64,000 nucleotides of DNA from Sandaracinaceae bacterium (GCA_040218145.1 JAVJQK010000101.1:99662-163661), one strand, 5' to 3'; shown: positions 50,901 to 59,905, counted from the stretch's first letter. The notes: generated by a model not told the origin, from the sequence alone. Program-made: numbers and translations.

Positions 50901-53900
50901 GCTCCGCTTCGGCGACCGGCTCCCCACGTCGGATCACGCGGCGCTGGTGTCGGATCTCGTCCGGGAGGGCGAGGCGCCGCCGATCGACGCGACGCTCGTC
51001 ACCGCGGCGCTCACCGAGGCGGCCGAGCGCCTCCCGGCCAGCGCGCTCCGGCCTCTGCGCGGAGTCCGCCTCTTCCTGGACGAGACCGGCGCGGCCCGGA
51101 CGCTCGGGAGCTGGGAGGACGCCGACGCCGAGACCGCTCACCGCCCGGGCCCCTTCCGCGCCGCGCTCCGCGCCGGGACGCTGCCGCTCCTGGCCGAGGC
51201 AGAGGAGACCCGCCTCCGCGCGCTGCTCGCCGCGATCGGTCCCGCGCCCGCGACCGCGCACGATCTCGCGCGCCGCGCCGACGAGCTGCTCGGGGATCGC
51301 GACGCGCTGCTCGCGGCGCTCGCCTCGGACCCGGGCGCGCTCGACGACGAGGATCGACGCGCGCTCTCCACGCTGCCCCTCCTGGAGTCGCGGTCCGGGA
51401 CGCGACAGCCGGCCTTGGCGCTCGTGGATCCCGCGCCCTTCGAGCGCGCGCTCGGCGCGGATCGACTCGAGGCGCTGGGGCTCGGCGAGCGCTGGCTCTC
51501 GGACGCGAGCCGCCAGAGCTCGGGCGCCATCGGCCTCACGACCGGAGACGGAGCGCACCTGCTCGAGGAAAGCGTGTTGCCAGCGCTCAGCCCGGGCGCC
51601 GTCCTCGTCGAGCAGCCGGCTCCCTGGCGCGCGGTCGAGGATCTCTGGGCGTTGCGCGCGCTGCTGCACGAGCTGGGCGTGCCCACCGAGGACGCGCCCA
51701 TCTGCCTCGACGCGCGCGGTCGGCTCGCGCGCGGCCCGCTCTGGACGACGAGCGACGCGGCACGGCGCGTGGCCGAGGGGCTGCCGGACGACGCGCCGCT
51801 GCGCGACCGGCTCGCGGATCCGACCTGGGCCGAGGGCGTCACCGACGCCGCGCTGCTGTCCGAGCTGCCCGCGCGGAAGCTCGCCGAGGCGCTCCGGGAG
51901 GCTTGCCCACAGGAGCGCCCGCGCGATGGGCACCCCGTCATCGCCGACGTGCCCGCGCTGCTCGCCTGGTTGAGAGAGGCGGCCGACGAGCTGCGCGCAG
52001 ACGAAGCGGCGAAGGCCGCGCTCGGCAGCGCCGCGATCCTGCCGTCCCAGCGGCGGACCCTGCGCGCGCCGCGCGACCTGGTGCTCGACCCGAGCTTGCC
52101 CGACCTGGGGCTCGACTGGGGGCTCGCGCCCGAGGTGCCGCCCGACGTCGCGGGCTGGCTGGCCGAGACGTACGAGCTGGATCTGCGCGCGCGCCGCACG
52201 ATCGTGGACGGGGTGCTCGACGGGATCGACGCCGCGGCGGAGGCGGACGATCCGGCGCGCGCGGCGGAGCTGGTGCGCTTCCTGGCGCGTACCCTCGGAG
52301 CCCCGCAGCTCGACGACGCCACGCTCGAGCAGCGCGCCCGGCGCTCGAAGACCCGCGCGCGGTTGAAGGTGCCGCTCGAGGGCGGCGCGTGGGACAAGCC
52401 GCGCTTCGCGTGGGCGCCCTCCGACGACGCGGCCGAGCACGCCGAGGCGTTCGTGGCCGACCTCCCACCGCGGATCGCGCTGCCCGGCCTCGACGCCCCC
52501 GCCCGCCGCCTGCTCGCCGCGTGTGGCGCCCGCGCCGATCTCGACGAGGACACGGTGGCGGCGCTCCTCGATGGCGATGGGATCCGGGACGGCGCCGCCG
52601 CGCGCCGGGCCCTCGCGCGTTACGTCGCGCTGCGCGCGCTCGCCGTGCCGGCCCGGGTGGAGACGTGGCGGCTGCGGCGGCGCGCGTGGGTGCCCGACCG
52701 CGAAGGCGCGCTGCGCGAGCCCGGCGCGCTGCTCTGGCCCGACACGCTGGCCGAGGCCCTCTTCGGCGACGAGCCGGCGCGCTTCCCGGACCCGCAGGTG
52801 ACTTTCGACCTGCCGGACGAGGCGGCGGATCGGCTCGGCTTCGGACGGGCCGCCTCACTCTCGCTCGCCGAGTTGGCGCGTCACGTCGGCGACGCCGAGG
52901 CGAGCCCGGCCCTGCTCGACTGGCTGGAGGAGGGCCTGCGCGCGGATCGCTTGAGCGTGGTGGAGGTCCGCCGCGCGCTGCGGGGCCGGATCCGCGTGCG
53001 CGACGACGTCGGCATCCCGCGCCCCCCGCGAGAGCTGGCGCGCACGGACGCGGCGCGCCTCTTCGGGCGCTGGCGCGGCGACTTCGCGCTCGCGTCCGAG
53101 CTGCCGCGGCTCGCGCGCGCGCTCGAGATCCCCGACGCGCCCCACGCGCCGATGATTCTCGCGTTCGTGGAGGAGATGGGCGCCGCGCTGCCCGCGCTCT
53201 CGGACGAAGAGAAGGCGGAGCTCTCGCGCCGCCTGCCCGAGTGCTACGAGCGGCTGGGCGAGGAGGCGGAGGCCGGCAAGCAGGTACCCCTCGCGTCGGG
53301 CTCCGCGGTGGCCGCGATGTCGAGCGGGCGCGCGGTGGTCACGACGATCGGCGAGCCCGCGCTGCGCATGCTCGAGCCGCCCGGGCTCGCGGAGACCCTG
53401 TCGAGCGCGACGAGCGACGCGACGCTCGATCCGCTGCCCGGCTTCGACCGCAGCCCGGCCCTCGCGCGCCTGCTCTGGGCCGCAGGCGTGCCCGACCTGC
53501 TGACGGTCTTCGCGATCGAGGCGGTGACGCCGGGACCCGAGCGCGCCGACCTCGCGGCCGAAGCCGACGCGCTCCACGCGGCGCTCGGCGCGGTGCTCGG
53601 CGACGCGGTCGGCGGGCGCGCGCGGGTGGTCGACGGGCTGATCGCGCGGGGCAAGCTCGAGCTCAACGTGCCTGGAGACACTGCGCAGGGGGACTATCGC
53701 TCGGCCTCGCGCTCCGATGTCCAGACGGAGCTGGCGGCCGCGGTGCACGAGGGAACGCTCTGGTTGACGCCCGAAGCGCTGCGCGCCCCGGTCCTGATCG
53801 CGCCTGCCCTGGCCCGTGACCCCGAGCGGCGCGCCGCGACCGCGCGGTGGCTCGCGGCGGGGGACTGGGCGCGGGCGCCGAAGCGGGTGACGCGCGCGGT

Positions 53901-55248
53901 CGAGCCCGAGACCGAGCCGAAGAAGGCCAGCCTGTGGGAGCGGATCGGGCGCGTCTTCTCCGGTGAAGCGCGCGAGCGGCCCTCGAAGCCGAAGCGCCGC
54001 GAGCGTGACGCCAGCGCGAAGACCGGGGAGGGCTTCTTCCGGCCCCAGGCCGAGGTCGAGTCCCAGCTCGAGCGGACCGACGGCTGGCTCGAGGACCGCC
54101 GCGTGGCGCCCGACTTCGGCTTCGCGTTCACGCCCCCGAGGCTGCCCGCGCCCTGGCTCTACGCGCCCAAGCTCGTCGCCACCCGCTTCGACGCCCGCGG
54201 TCAGCGCTGGCGCTCGGCCGCGGTTCTGCGCCCCGAGCCGCGCGGCGACGCGGGGCAGCTCTCGATGCGCGGGCGCCTCCCGAAGGGCGACGCGCTGATC
54301 CCCGTCCCGCTCTACGGCCGCCTCGACGAGGTGCGGGTGGAGGGCGGCGACGCGACCACGGTGGCGGGCCCGAGCGGCGGCACCGTCCTGCGGCTCGAGC
54401 GCGCGGGCGAGGTCCGCCTCCGGATGACGCTCGGCGCGATCCCGGACCTCGACGCCGCGCGGACGTCGAGCACCCCCGAGGCGCTCGAGCGCTTCGTGCC
54501 GGACGACGAGCTGCCCGAGGAGGTGCTCGAGTTCATGGCCGACCTCGACGCGGCCGACGCTCCGATGGTCGTCGCGCTCGCCATCCGCGACTTCGTGCGC
54601 GCGCGCTACCGCTACGACCCGAGCTATCTGGAGGACGCGGCGGTGGGCCGCTGGCTCGCGAAGATCACCCGCGGCCGCGCCCAGGCGCACGTGGCCGCGC
54701 TGCACGCGGGGGGCGACGCGCGCCACCTGGGGGCCGGCGTCTGCTACGAGCTCAACGTGCTCGCGTGCGAGCTGATGCGCCGCGCGGCCATCCCCGCCGC
54801 GATCGCGACCGGCTGGGTGCTCGACGGCGGCGCGCTCTCGGAGCCCGATCACCTCTGGGCCATCGCGCTCCTCGAGGACGCGTCGGGCGCGCCGGTGTGG
54901 GTCCCGATCGACGCCAGCACCACCGCCACGGGCCGTCCCCTGCGCGTGCCGACGCGGCCGGCCGGGCGCTTCAAGCCACCGAGCGAGAAGGCGGCCCGCG
55001 CGCCGAAGACGACGAAGTGGGACCTGGACCTGGGTCGGGGAGCGGGCCGCGGCGGCTCGGGAGGGCGTCCGGACCGGCCCAGGAAGACCAAGCGGCGCGC
55101 GCCGCCGCGGGCCGAGCTCCGCCGGCTGGTCCGCCACCTCGAGCGCGTCACGAAGCGCGAGGTCGAGCCGGACGAGCTCGAGGCGCTCGAGGCGGCGCTG
55201 TCGAACCCGCGCGACGCCAAGCGATTGCTCGAGCGGCTGCTGAAGTGA
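47986..55248 (+). CDS. Giant sacsin/Hsp90-type ATPase with C-terminal transglutaminase-like domain
   Basis: This protein of about 2420 residues has a helical start (about 1-190), then a GHKL/Hsp90-type ATPase of the sacsin kind. That ATPase shows FLFELLQNADDAGATEW (N-box, about 205-220), VIANDGAPFS, and IGFFGVGFKSVYEVCERPRIHS (about 258-280). A long middle of about 1900 residues is repetitive helical sequence with no named domain I can assign. Near the end GAGVCYELNVLACELM (Cys2253), EPDHLWAIAL (His2289) and WVPIDAST (Asp2309) form the Cys-His-Asp triad of a transglutaminase-like peptidase, followed by a basic tail and a helical coda. GTG 47986 is preferred (GACACT box 6 bases before); ATG 47857 is the alternative. 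Role unknown: chaperone-like or defence-like are both guesses. Confidence 0.9.
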   Translation: MNGFATLPFDEQLALVARAAREPGAAEALLREAGALPDSEPLARLVDALAEAGRVDEALRATLAEVLERLPDPALQQLLEEPGAAAAPLLEGLAFDALRTWPITRPSALAFLVRWLRRRDPAAHARLMEEAEAATDGPPTEGRWLLFVSGARLAALKEDPGWGPRVVETVRLAVDALARAPKSISQANAETLLARRVYADPGHFLFELLQNADDAGATEWSARVEADRAVIANDGAPFSFLDLVGVLSIGLTTKAAQQIGFFGVGFKSVYEVCERPRIHSGAFDVEIAHVSIPRVLAARPTDMDAGSTALVLPFTAAVDAGALFRRALAIPPETLLTLPHLERIELTGPDGARVRWRQRVERGLTVLSDRALTEGTPRRFRITERRVSFEGEREEGRARESRVLVAVSVDDDGAPRPLSGPTLFAFLPTAERTGLRVLVHARFDVTVDRERVERGSAWNDALLDAAGHAIADAALELVSDGHDPLAILSAPDDAAPAVATLMAATRFRLHDAPCLPAADGSWISPTRARIVAPSLARALAALDLGDDPGSPARALAPLDPRELDVARWLGARPLSDAALVERLGAHLEAGAPPPAWLAGSGRAAILQALADAAVDDAALRALPLVLTADGKLVRAADARVASTELASLYAGLDANRPVVAHGSVDALPERLRARLAIAAFDPARLVEDLQEDMRSQLLEREAPLLSALGALETTALDRLRDVPILRDSTGARRALKEGLVDLAPWLDALAPSLAQLVPVLDPELRRTHPALVARWVPAFGLDELADALDAGLRLNPEPARQLASLLDARATELSRGLARRLAAHPLFDDTHGALRPLRGEGRALVADDASLREAVPAWPWLADPARPFVAAVEPPRVDAAFVAGALAGALTPSVPPDALAPVYAWLAARADALTNAQLDALAVAPAFLDRDGVARPLSALRRGEASDAVDAYYDAAGGRWIAHPATLRLVDALRFGDRLPTSDHAALVSDLVREGEAPPIDATLVTAALTEAAERLPASALRPLRGVRLFLDETGAARTLGSWEDADAETAHRPGPFRAALRAGTLPLLAEAEETRLRALLAAIGPAPATAHDLARRADELLGDRDALLAALASDPGALDDEDRRALSTLPLLESRSGTRQPALALVDPAPFERALGADRLEALGLGERWLSDASRQSSGAIGLTTGDGAHLLEESVLPALSPGAVLVEQPAPWRAVEDLWALRALLHELGVPTEDAPICLDARGRLARGPLWTTSDAARRVAEGLPDDAPLRDRLADPTWAEGVTDAALLSELPARKLAEALREACPQERPRDGHPVIADVPALLAWLREAADELRADEAAKAALGSAAILPSQRRTLRAPRDLVLDPSLPDLGLDWGLAPEVPPDVAGWLAETYELDLRARRTIVDGVLDGIDAAAEADDPARAAELVRFLARTLGAPQLDDATLEQRARRSKTRARLKVPLEGGAWDKPRFAWAPSDDAAEHAEAFVADLPPRIALPGLDAPARRLLAACGARADLDEDTVAALLDGDGIRDGAAARRALARYVALRALAVPARVETWRLRRRAWVPDREGALREPGALLWPDTLAEALFGDEPARFPDPQVTFDLPDEAADRLGFGRAASLSLAELARHVGDAEASPALLDWLEEGLRADRLSVVEVRRALRGRIRVRDDVGIPRPPRELARTDAARLFGRWRGDFALASELPRLARALEIPDAPHAPMILAFVEEMGAALPALSDEEKAELSRRLPECYERLGEEAEAGKQVPLASGSAVAAMSSGRAVVTTIGEPALRMLEPPGLAETLSSATSDATLDPLPGFDRSPALARLLWAAGVPDLLTVFAIEAVTPGPERADLAAEADALHAALGAVLGDAVGGRARVVDGLIARGKLELNVPGDTAQGDYRSASRSDVQTELAAAVHEGTLWLTPEALRAPVLIAPALARDPERRAATARWLAAGDWARAPKRVTRAVEPETEPKKASLWERIGRVFSGEARERPSKPKRRERDASAKTGEGFFRPQAEVESQLERTDGWLEDRRVAPDFGFAFTPPRLPAPWLYAPKLVATRFDARGQRWRSAAVLRPEPRGDAGQLSMRGRLPKGDALIPVPLYGRLDEVRVEGGDATTVAGPSGGTVLRLERAGEVRLRMTLGAIPDLDAARTSSTPEALERFVPDDELPEEVLEFMADLDAADAPMVVALAIRDFVRARYRYDPSYLEDAAVGRWLAKITRGRAQAHVAALHAGGDARHLGAGVCYELNVLACELMRRAAIPAAIATGWVLDGGALSEPDHLWAIALLEDASGAPVWVPIDASTTATGRPLRVPTRPAGRFKPPSEKAARAPKTTKWDLDLGRGAGRGGSGGRPDRPRKTKRRAPPRAELRRLVRHLERVTKREVEPDELEALEAALSNPRDAKRLLERLLK

Positions 55249-56211
55249 TCAGCCGACGAACTGATCGAGGAACGCGTAGCTGTCCTGCCAGCAGCGCCGC
55301 GCGTTCTTCAGGAACGGGAAGGCGTGGAAGGCGTGCACCTCGCCTTCGTAGTAGCGGTCCTCCGCCACCGCGCCGTGATCGCGCAGCGCCTTGGCCAGCC
55401 GCCGCGTGTCGTCGAGGAGCGGATCCTTGGTGCCCACCGGGAGGAAGAAGGGCGGGAAGGGGCGATGCGGCGCCTCGCTCCGCTCGAGCCAGGTGAGCGG
55501 GTCGGCGAAGTCGATCTCCGGGCCGTGCGCGCGGTCGCCGAGGTAGCCGCGCTCGACCTCCTGGAGGCGATCCATGAGGAAACGCGAGAAGCGCTTCTTG
55601 CGCCGCGCGAAGCGCTCCACGTCGCTCACCTGGAAGATGCCGCACGCGGGCAGCACGGCCTTGGGCACCACCCCGGTCTCGAACACGCGCCGCGCGAACG
55701 GCTCCTCGCGCTCGTACAGGGTCGCGAGCGTGACGCTGGTGGCGAGGTTCGCGCCCGCCGACTCGCCCGCGATGACGAGCCGCTCGAGGTCGCCGCCGAA
55801 GCGCGCCGCGTGCGCGACCACCCACTCGAACGCGCGGCACGAGTCCTCGATCGCGGCGGGGAACGGGTGCGTGGGCGCCAGCCGGTAGCCGACGTTGAAG
55901 ACCAGGTAGCCGCGCCGCGCGAAGGCCAGCCCCATCATCCAGTGCGTGTCCTTCGAGAGGATCCGGAAGCCGCCGCCGTGGATGTACATCACGACCGGGA
56001 GCGGGCCGTCGGCGTGCTTGGGCCGGTAGACGTCCAGTCGATGCTCGCGCCGGCGGCTCTCCTCCGCGTAGGCGAGGTCCCGGATCACCTCCACCCCGTG
56101 TCGCTCCGGCCGCGCCAGCGGGTGCAGCTGACCGAGGCGCGACGCGCCCTCGAAGAACCCGTTCACCAACGCGCCGCCCGCCCTGCGTCGCAGATGTTCT
56201 CGCTTCGCCAC
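55249..56211 (-). CDS. Alpha/beta-hydrolase, hormone-sensitive-lipase-type esterase
   Basis: This is a 320-residue esterase. It has the HSL-family oxyanion motif VMYIHGGGFRILS, the nucleophile elbow LVIAGESAGANLA, a late Asp (FFLPVGTKDPLLDD) and His (GEVHAFHAFPF). It should hydrolyse esters of small or medium acids in the cytoplasm. The stop codon abuts the stop of the giant gene with no gap (convergent). The GTG start at 56211 follows TAGAAT by 6 bases, a strong leaderless example. Confidence 0.93.
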   Translation of the reverse strand: MAKREHLRRRAGGALVNGFFEGASRLGQLHPLARPERHGVEVIRDLAYAEESRRREHRLDVYRPKHADGPLPVVMYIHGGGFRILSKDTHWMMGLAFARRGYLVFNVGYRLAPTHPFPAAIEDSCRAFEWVVAHAARFGGDLERLVIAGESAGANLATSVTLATLYEREEPFARRVFETGVVPKAVLPACGIFQVSDVERFARRKKRFSRFLMDRLQEVERGYLGDRAHGPEIDFADPLTWLERSEAPHRPFPPFFLPVGTKDPLLDDTRRLAKALRDHGAVAEDRYYEGEVHAFHAFPFLKNARRCWQDSYAFLDQFVG

Positions 56212-56217
56212 GGCGGG

Positions 56218-56223
56218 ATTCTA
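56218..56223 (-). promoter_or_regulatory. -10 box of a leaderless promoter
   Basis: TAGAAT on the minus strand ends 6 bases before the GTG at 56211. Confidence 0.68.
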
Positions 56224-56293
56224 CCGCCTTCGCGCGGCGACCGCCCCGTGGGAGGTGGCTCGGCGCGTCCGCGCGGCGCGTGGCGGGGATGGG

Positions 56294-56341
56294 GGTACGC
56301 AAACATTGCGTACCACAAGTTAACAACCGAACACCGTCCCC
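56294..56341. repeat. Palindromic repeat family, partial copy R5
   Basis: GGTACGCAA-ACA-TTGCGTACC (56294-56314) is a perfect 9-base-pair hairpin. It is followed by one outer arm, TTAACAACCGAACACCGT..., at 56320-56341. The other outer arm is missing. It lies 20 bases past the stop of the lipoprotein gene ending at 56361. Confidence 0.85.
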
Positions 56342-56360
56342 TTTTCCTCGTTCGGGGAGG

Positions 56361-57134
56361 TCAGGTGGGGGCCCACGGCGGGGTGGCGAGGACGCGGCGC
56401 CAGAGGGAGCGCCAGGTGGGCCAGTCGTGTCGGCCCCGCACTCGCACCACGGCGTCGTCGGGCAGGGCGCGGGCGAGCAGGGCGTAGCGGTCGGCGCGCG
56501 GGTCGTCGGCGCCGTAGGCGAGGACGACGCGGCCGCGGCGCGCGGGGTCGAGGGTCTCGGCGCGCAGCCAGTCCCAGATCACGCGCGGCTCGCGGAAGTG
56601 GTGCAGCGGCGGAGAGAGGTCGCGCGCGCCCGTCCACGCGTGGAGCCCACCCGCGGCGCGGATCTCGTCCGCCACCGCCGCCTCTCGCGGCGGGACGCCG
56701 AGCAGGGGCGCGACGAGCACGACGCCGTCGACCATCCCGGGGTGCGCGCGCGCGGTGAGCATCGCGCCGTAGCCGCCGAGCGACACGCCGACGAGCCAGA
56801 TCGAGCGGTAGCCTCGCCGGCGCGCGTCTCGCAATATGTCTTCCTCGACGCGCACCGCGATGTCCTGCGTGAGGTAGTACGTGAAGTGGGCGTCGACGAG
56901 CGTCACGTCACACGCGAGCCCCGCCTCGCGCGCGTCCTCGACGAAGCCCCGGCGCTCGAACGAGCGGGCGCCGTCCCCGATCCCCGGGAGCATGACGAGC
57001 AGGCAGCGCGACGACGACGCGCCAGGTCGATGTTCGGTCCGCAGCGTCGGGCGCATGGGGCGGATCACCGCGCAGCCGGCGAGCCAGACGAGCAGAGACA
57101 CCGCGACGAGCGGTGCGCGAGCGGTGCATCCCAT
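56361..57134 (-). CDS. Alpha/beta-hydrolase-fold lipoprotein
   Basis: This is a 257-residue protein with a lipoprotein signal (VAVSLLVWLAGCAVI, Cys near 21). The fold is an alpha/beta hydrolase: LLVMLPGIGDGARSF (oxyanion strand), SIWLVGVSLGGYGAM (nucleophile Ser in GVSLGG), LAYGADDPRADRY (Asp), and GRHDWPTWRSLW (His). It may cleave an ester or peptide bond in the envelope; the substrate is unknown. It ends just upstream of repeat R5 and is unlinked to the cytoplasmic esterase beyond it. 57135-57344 contains no gene I can support. Confidence 0.88.
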   Translation of the reverse strand: MGCTARAPLVAVSLLVWLAGCAVIRPMRPTLRTEHRPGASSSRCLLVMLPGIGDGARSFERRGFVEDAREAGLACDVTLVDAHFTYYLTQDIAVRVEEDILRDARRRGYRSIWLVGVSLGGYGAMLTARAHPGMVDGVVLVAPLLGVPPREAAVADEIRAAGGLHAWTGARDLSPPLHHFREPRVIWDWLRAETLDPARRGRVVLAYGADDPRADRYALLARALPDDAVVRVRGRHDWPTWRSLWRRVLATPPWAPT

Positions 57135-57344
57135 CGTCGAGATCAGCTGCTCCCCGGTCGATGCACTTCAAGTCTCGGCCAGCAAGTCGGTGGTGGCCGC
57201 CGCGAAGGTGGTCGTCGCGCTTCGCGCGTGACCGGGTCGGCCTGGCGCACCAATTCGCGCCGAAGGTGCGCCGTTCGCCGCCAAACGCGCCGCGCTTTGA
57301 ATCCTTCGCGCAGCCTGGCGTAGATGCTGCTCGAAGGAGGTCAC

Positions 57345-58127
57345 ATGAGCAAAGTCGACATCGCACGTAACATGGCGCTCTTCGCGCTGACCCTCGCGCT
57401 GGGTGCCTGCGGAGGGATCCACCGCAGCTACCTCGTGGCCGACCGGCAGGACGCGGAGGGGCTGATCGACGCGATCGACCAGGTCTCCCGCGCTCGTGGC
57501 TACGAGACGAGGACGCGGGAGGGGCGCGTCGTCAAGCTCGTGTTCGATCGTGGGACGGGCTCACGGATGGCGTTCTCTCTGCGGCGGAACGGCGTCTTGC
57601 TGACCGTGAGCGTCGACGAGGAGCGCGTGGCGCCGTCCGACGTCGAGGCCGAGCTCGCGCGCGTCGAGGCCGCTGGACGGGAGCTGCTGGCGCTCGCGCG
57701 CGTGGAGGCGGCCGAGGTGGCCCGGGTGCAGGCGCTCCGAGCCGAGGAGGAGGCCGCGGCGGAGCGCGCCCGAGCTGCGCAGGCGCAGCAGGAGAGCGCC
57801 GACCGCGAGGCAGACGGCGCGCGGCTGCGTGCGTTCATGGACCAGAACCAGGCGCGACACGACGCCTTCCGCGCTCGGAACGATCCGCCCGCCGCATCCG
57901 CGGCGCCGACGCAGGCGCCCGGGCAGGGGGGTGGCGGAGCCGGGCACTGCTGCGTCAACGGCGCCTTCTATGCTTGTCCCGACCCCGCCGCGGTCGACCG
58001 CTGCGTGGGCGCGTTCACGCGCTGCCTCAGCGGCTGCGGTATGACCTGCGTCGAGGAGTGCATGCAGTCGTCCCCGCCGGATCCGTCGGGCTGCCGACGG
58101 GACAGCGCCCGAGACGGCGAGTGCTGA
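57345..58127 (+). CDS. Lipoprotein with coiled coil and Cys-rich tail
   Basis: This is a 260-residue protein. The signal ends in a lipobox (FALTLALGACGG, Cys near 22). Residues 30-100 form an alpha/beta domain (ADRQDAEGLIDAIDQVSRARGYETRTREGRVVKLVFDRG). An Ala/Glu-rich coiled coil covers about 95-170, and the tail has nine closely spaced Cys (HCCVNGAFYACPDPAAVDRCVGAFTRCLSGCGMTCVEEC), probably disulfide-linked. GAAGGAGG is 5 bases before the ATG at 57345, one of the few textbook ribosome sites here, and it excludes the upstream ATG 57324. Function unknown. Confidence 0.85.
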   Translation: MSKVDIARNMALFALTLALGACGGIHRSYLVADRQDAEGLIDAIDQVSRARGYETRTREGRVVKLVFDRGTGSRMAFSLRRNGVLLTVSVDEERVAPSDVEAELARVEAAGRELLALARVEAAEVARVQALRAEEEAAAERARAAQAQQESADREADGARLRAFMDQNQARHDAFRARNDPPAASAAPTQAPGQGGGGAGHCCVNGAFYACPDPAAVDRCVGAFTRCLSGCGMTCVEECMQSSPPDPSGCRRDSARDGEC

Positions 58128-58285
58128 GTCCCCGCGCCTCCCGGCGGACACGGAGCTCGACCACACGCTGACGATCGGCGACGGGTCTCGGTGAGCCGCC
58201 CCCCGAGACGCGGGTCGCCGTTCCGAGGCTGGCGCGTCCGTCATCGAGTGCATGTACGAAGCGTGCACGACGACAGGAGGACGCC

Positions 58286-59905
58286 ATGAGATCCGTCGCA
58301 CGAAAGAGGCCCAGCTCGCGCCCCGAGGCGCTCGGTGACGCGCTCCGTTTCGGCCCGTACGAGGCCCGCATGGAGCTCGCCTCCGGGGGCATGGCGACCG
58401 TGTACCTGGCGCAGACGGCCGGGTCGGGGTCGCATGGCTCGAGCGGCCGCTTCGCCGCGGTGAAGGTGATCCACCCTCACCTGATGGGCGACGCCCAGTT
58501 CGCGGAGATGTTCGTGGACGAGGCCGAGATCGCCTCGCGCATCCGCCACCCGAACGTGTGCGGCGTGTACGACTTCGAGGTCGGGCCCGAGCTCGCCTAC
58601 ATGGCGATGGAGTACCTCGTCGGCGTCTCGATGGCGAAGCTCCAGCGTAAGCTCGCCGCGACGCGAGAGCGGGACCACGTGCGGGACGCGCGCATGATCT
58701 GTCGCGCGCTCGCCGACGCGTGCGAGGGGCTGCACGCGGCGCACGAGCTCACCGACGAGGACGGCGTGCCGCTCGACGTGGTGCACCGCGACGTCTCTCC
58801 GGGGAACGTGATGTTGACCTTCGACGGGGTGGCGAAGGTGGTCGACTTCGGCGTGGCCGCCGCGGCGCGCAAGCGGCATCGCACCCAGACCGGCATGCTC
58901 AAGGGCAAGTTCGCGTACATCGCGCCCGAGTACCTGCTGGGCAAGAAGGCGGACCGCCGCGCCGACGTCTGGGGCGTGGGCGTGCTCGCGTGGGAGCTCG
59001 TGACCTCGGAGCGCCTCTTCCGTCGCGACACGGACGCGGACACCCTGCGCGCGGTGATGGACGAGCCGGTCCCCGCTCCGTCGACGGTCCGGCCGGAGCT
59101 GCCCGCCGAGCTCGACGCGGTGCTCATGAAGGCGCTCGCGCGTGATCCGGCCCAGCGCTACGCCAGCGCGCGCGAGCTGGGGCGGGACCTCGCGCGCTGC
59201 GCGAACGTGGAAGAGGGCATCGTGCACGCCGATCTGGCGGAGTGGCTGCAGTCGCTCTTCCCGGGGGCGCACGCGCGGCGCCAGTACGAGCTCGAGCTGG
59301 CGGGGCAGCGACACGAGGAGGGCGTCGCGTCGTCGCGCCCCCCGCCGCCGCCCGACGTCGAGCCGACCCGGCTCTACGAGCGCCTCGAGGCGCCGCCGCC
59401 CAGCCCCGTGCGCGATCGCCCGCACATCAACCCGCCGCCCGAGATCACCGCGCCCATGCGCGCGCCGCGGACCCCGTGGCTCGTGGCCGGCGCGCTGCTG
59501 CTCGGCTGCACCATCGGAGGCCTCGCGGTCCACCTGAGCGCCGACGTGGTGGCCGCCGATCCGGCCCGCTCGACGCCGACGACGACTCCGGTGACGCCGC
59601 CCGAGCCGGCCGAGCCCCCGAGCCGCCCCGCGCCCATCCCGCGCCTGCAGCTCCAGGCCGGCGTGGGCCTCGCGCACGGGCCCTACGTGGTCGAGGTGAG
59701 CGAGGGGGAGGACGACGCGCTCCTGCTGAGCATCCGTCGCGAGCCCGCTCCCGAGGCGCCAGAGACGCAGCCGCCCGAGCCTCGGCGCCGGGCGAGGCGC
59801 ACCACACAATCCGATTCCCAAGCTCCCGCCGCGCCCGCGTACGTGCGCCTCGCGACCGAGCCGAGCGCCGCGTCGGATCGCGCGCGACGCCTCGCCGCGC
59901 CGTGA
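58286..59905 (+). CDS. Ser/Thr protein kinase with transmembrane segment
   Basis: This is a 539-residue kinase of the bacterial Hanks type. The glycine loop is ELASGGMATVYLAQ (about 30-43), the ATP Lys is in AAVKVIHPHL, the catalytic loop is VVHRDVSPGNVML, the metal loop is VVDFGVAAAA, and APEYLLGKKADRRADVWGVGVLAWEL follows. This HRDVSPGN form is typical of myxobacterial kinases. After the kinase domain (ending near 300) comes a Pro-rich linker, one membrane segment (WLVAGALLLGCTIGGLAVHL, about 394-413) and an extracytoplasmic beta-rich part with a basic end. AGGAGG precedes the ATG. It could act on FHA proteins such as the 23508 cyclase, but that is only inference. Confidence 0.93.
   Translation: MRSVARKRPSSRPEALGDALRFGPYEARMELASGGMATVYLAQTAGSGSHGSSGRFAAVKVIHPHLMGDAQFAEMFVDEAEIASRIRHPNVCGVYDFEVGPELAYMAMEYLVGVSMAKLQRKLAATRERDHVRDARMICRALADACEGLHAAHELTDEDGVPLDVVHRDVSPGNVMLTFDGVAKVVDFGVAAAARKRHRTQTGMLKGKFAYIAPEYLLGKKADRRADVWGVGVLAWELVTSERLFRRDTDADTLRAVMDEPVPAPSTVRPELPAELDAVLMKALARDPAQRYASARELGRDLARCANVEEGIVHADLAEWLQSLFPGAHARRQYELELAGQRHEEGVASSRPPPPPDVEPTRLYERLEAPPPSPVRDRPHINPPPEITAPMRAPRTPWLVAGALLLGCTIGGLAVHLSADVVAADPARSTPTTTPVTPPEPAEPPSRPAPIPRLQLQAGVGLAHGPYVVEVSEGEDDALLLSIRREPAPEAPETQPPEPRRRARRTTQSDSQAPAAPAYVRLATEPSAASDRARRLAAP

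Noticed and set aside
47910..53819. A 1969-codon plus-strand frame inside the giant gene
   Set aside because: Arg/Ala-rich shadow frame; the sacsin and transglutaminase motifs lie in the other frame.
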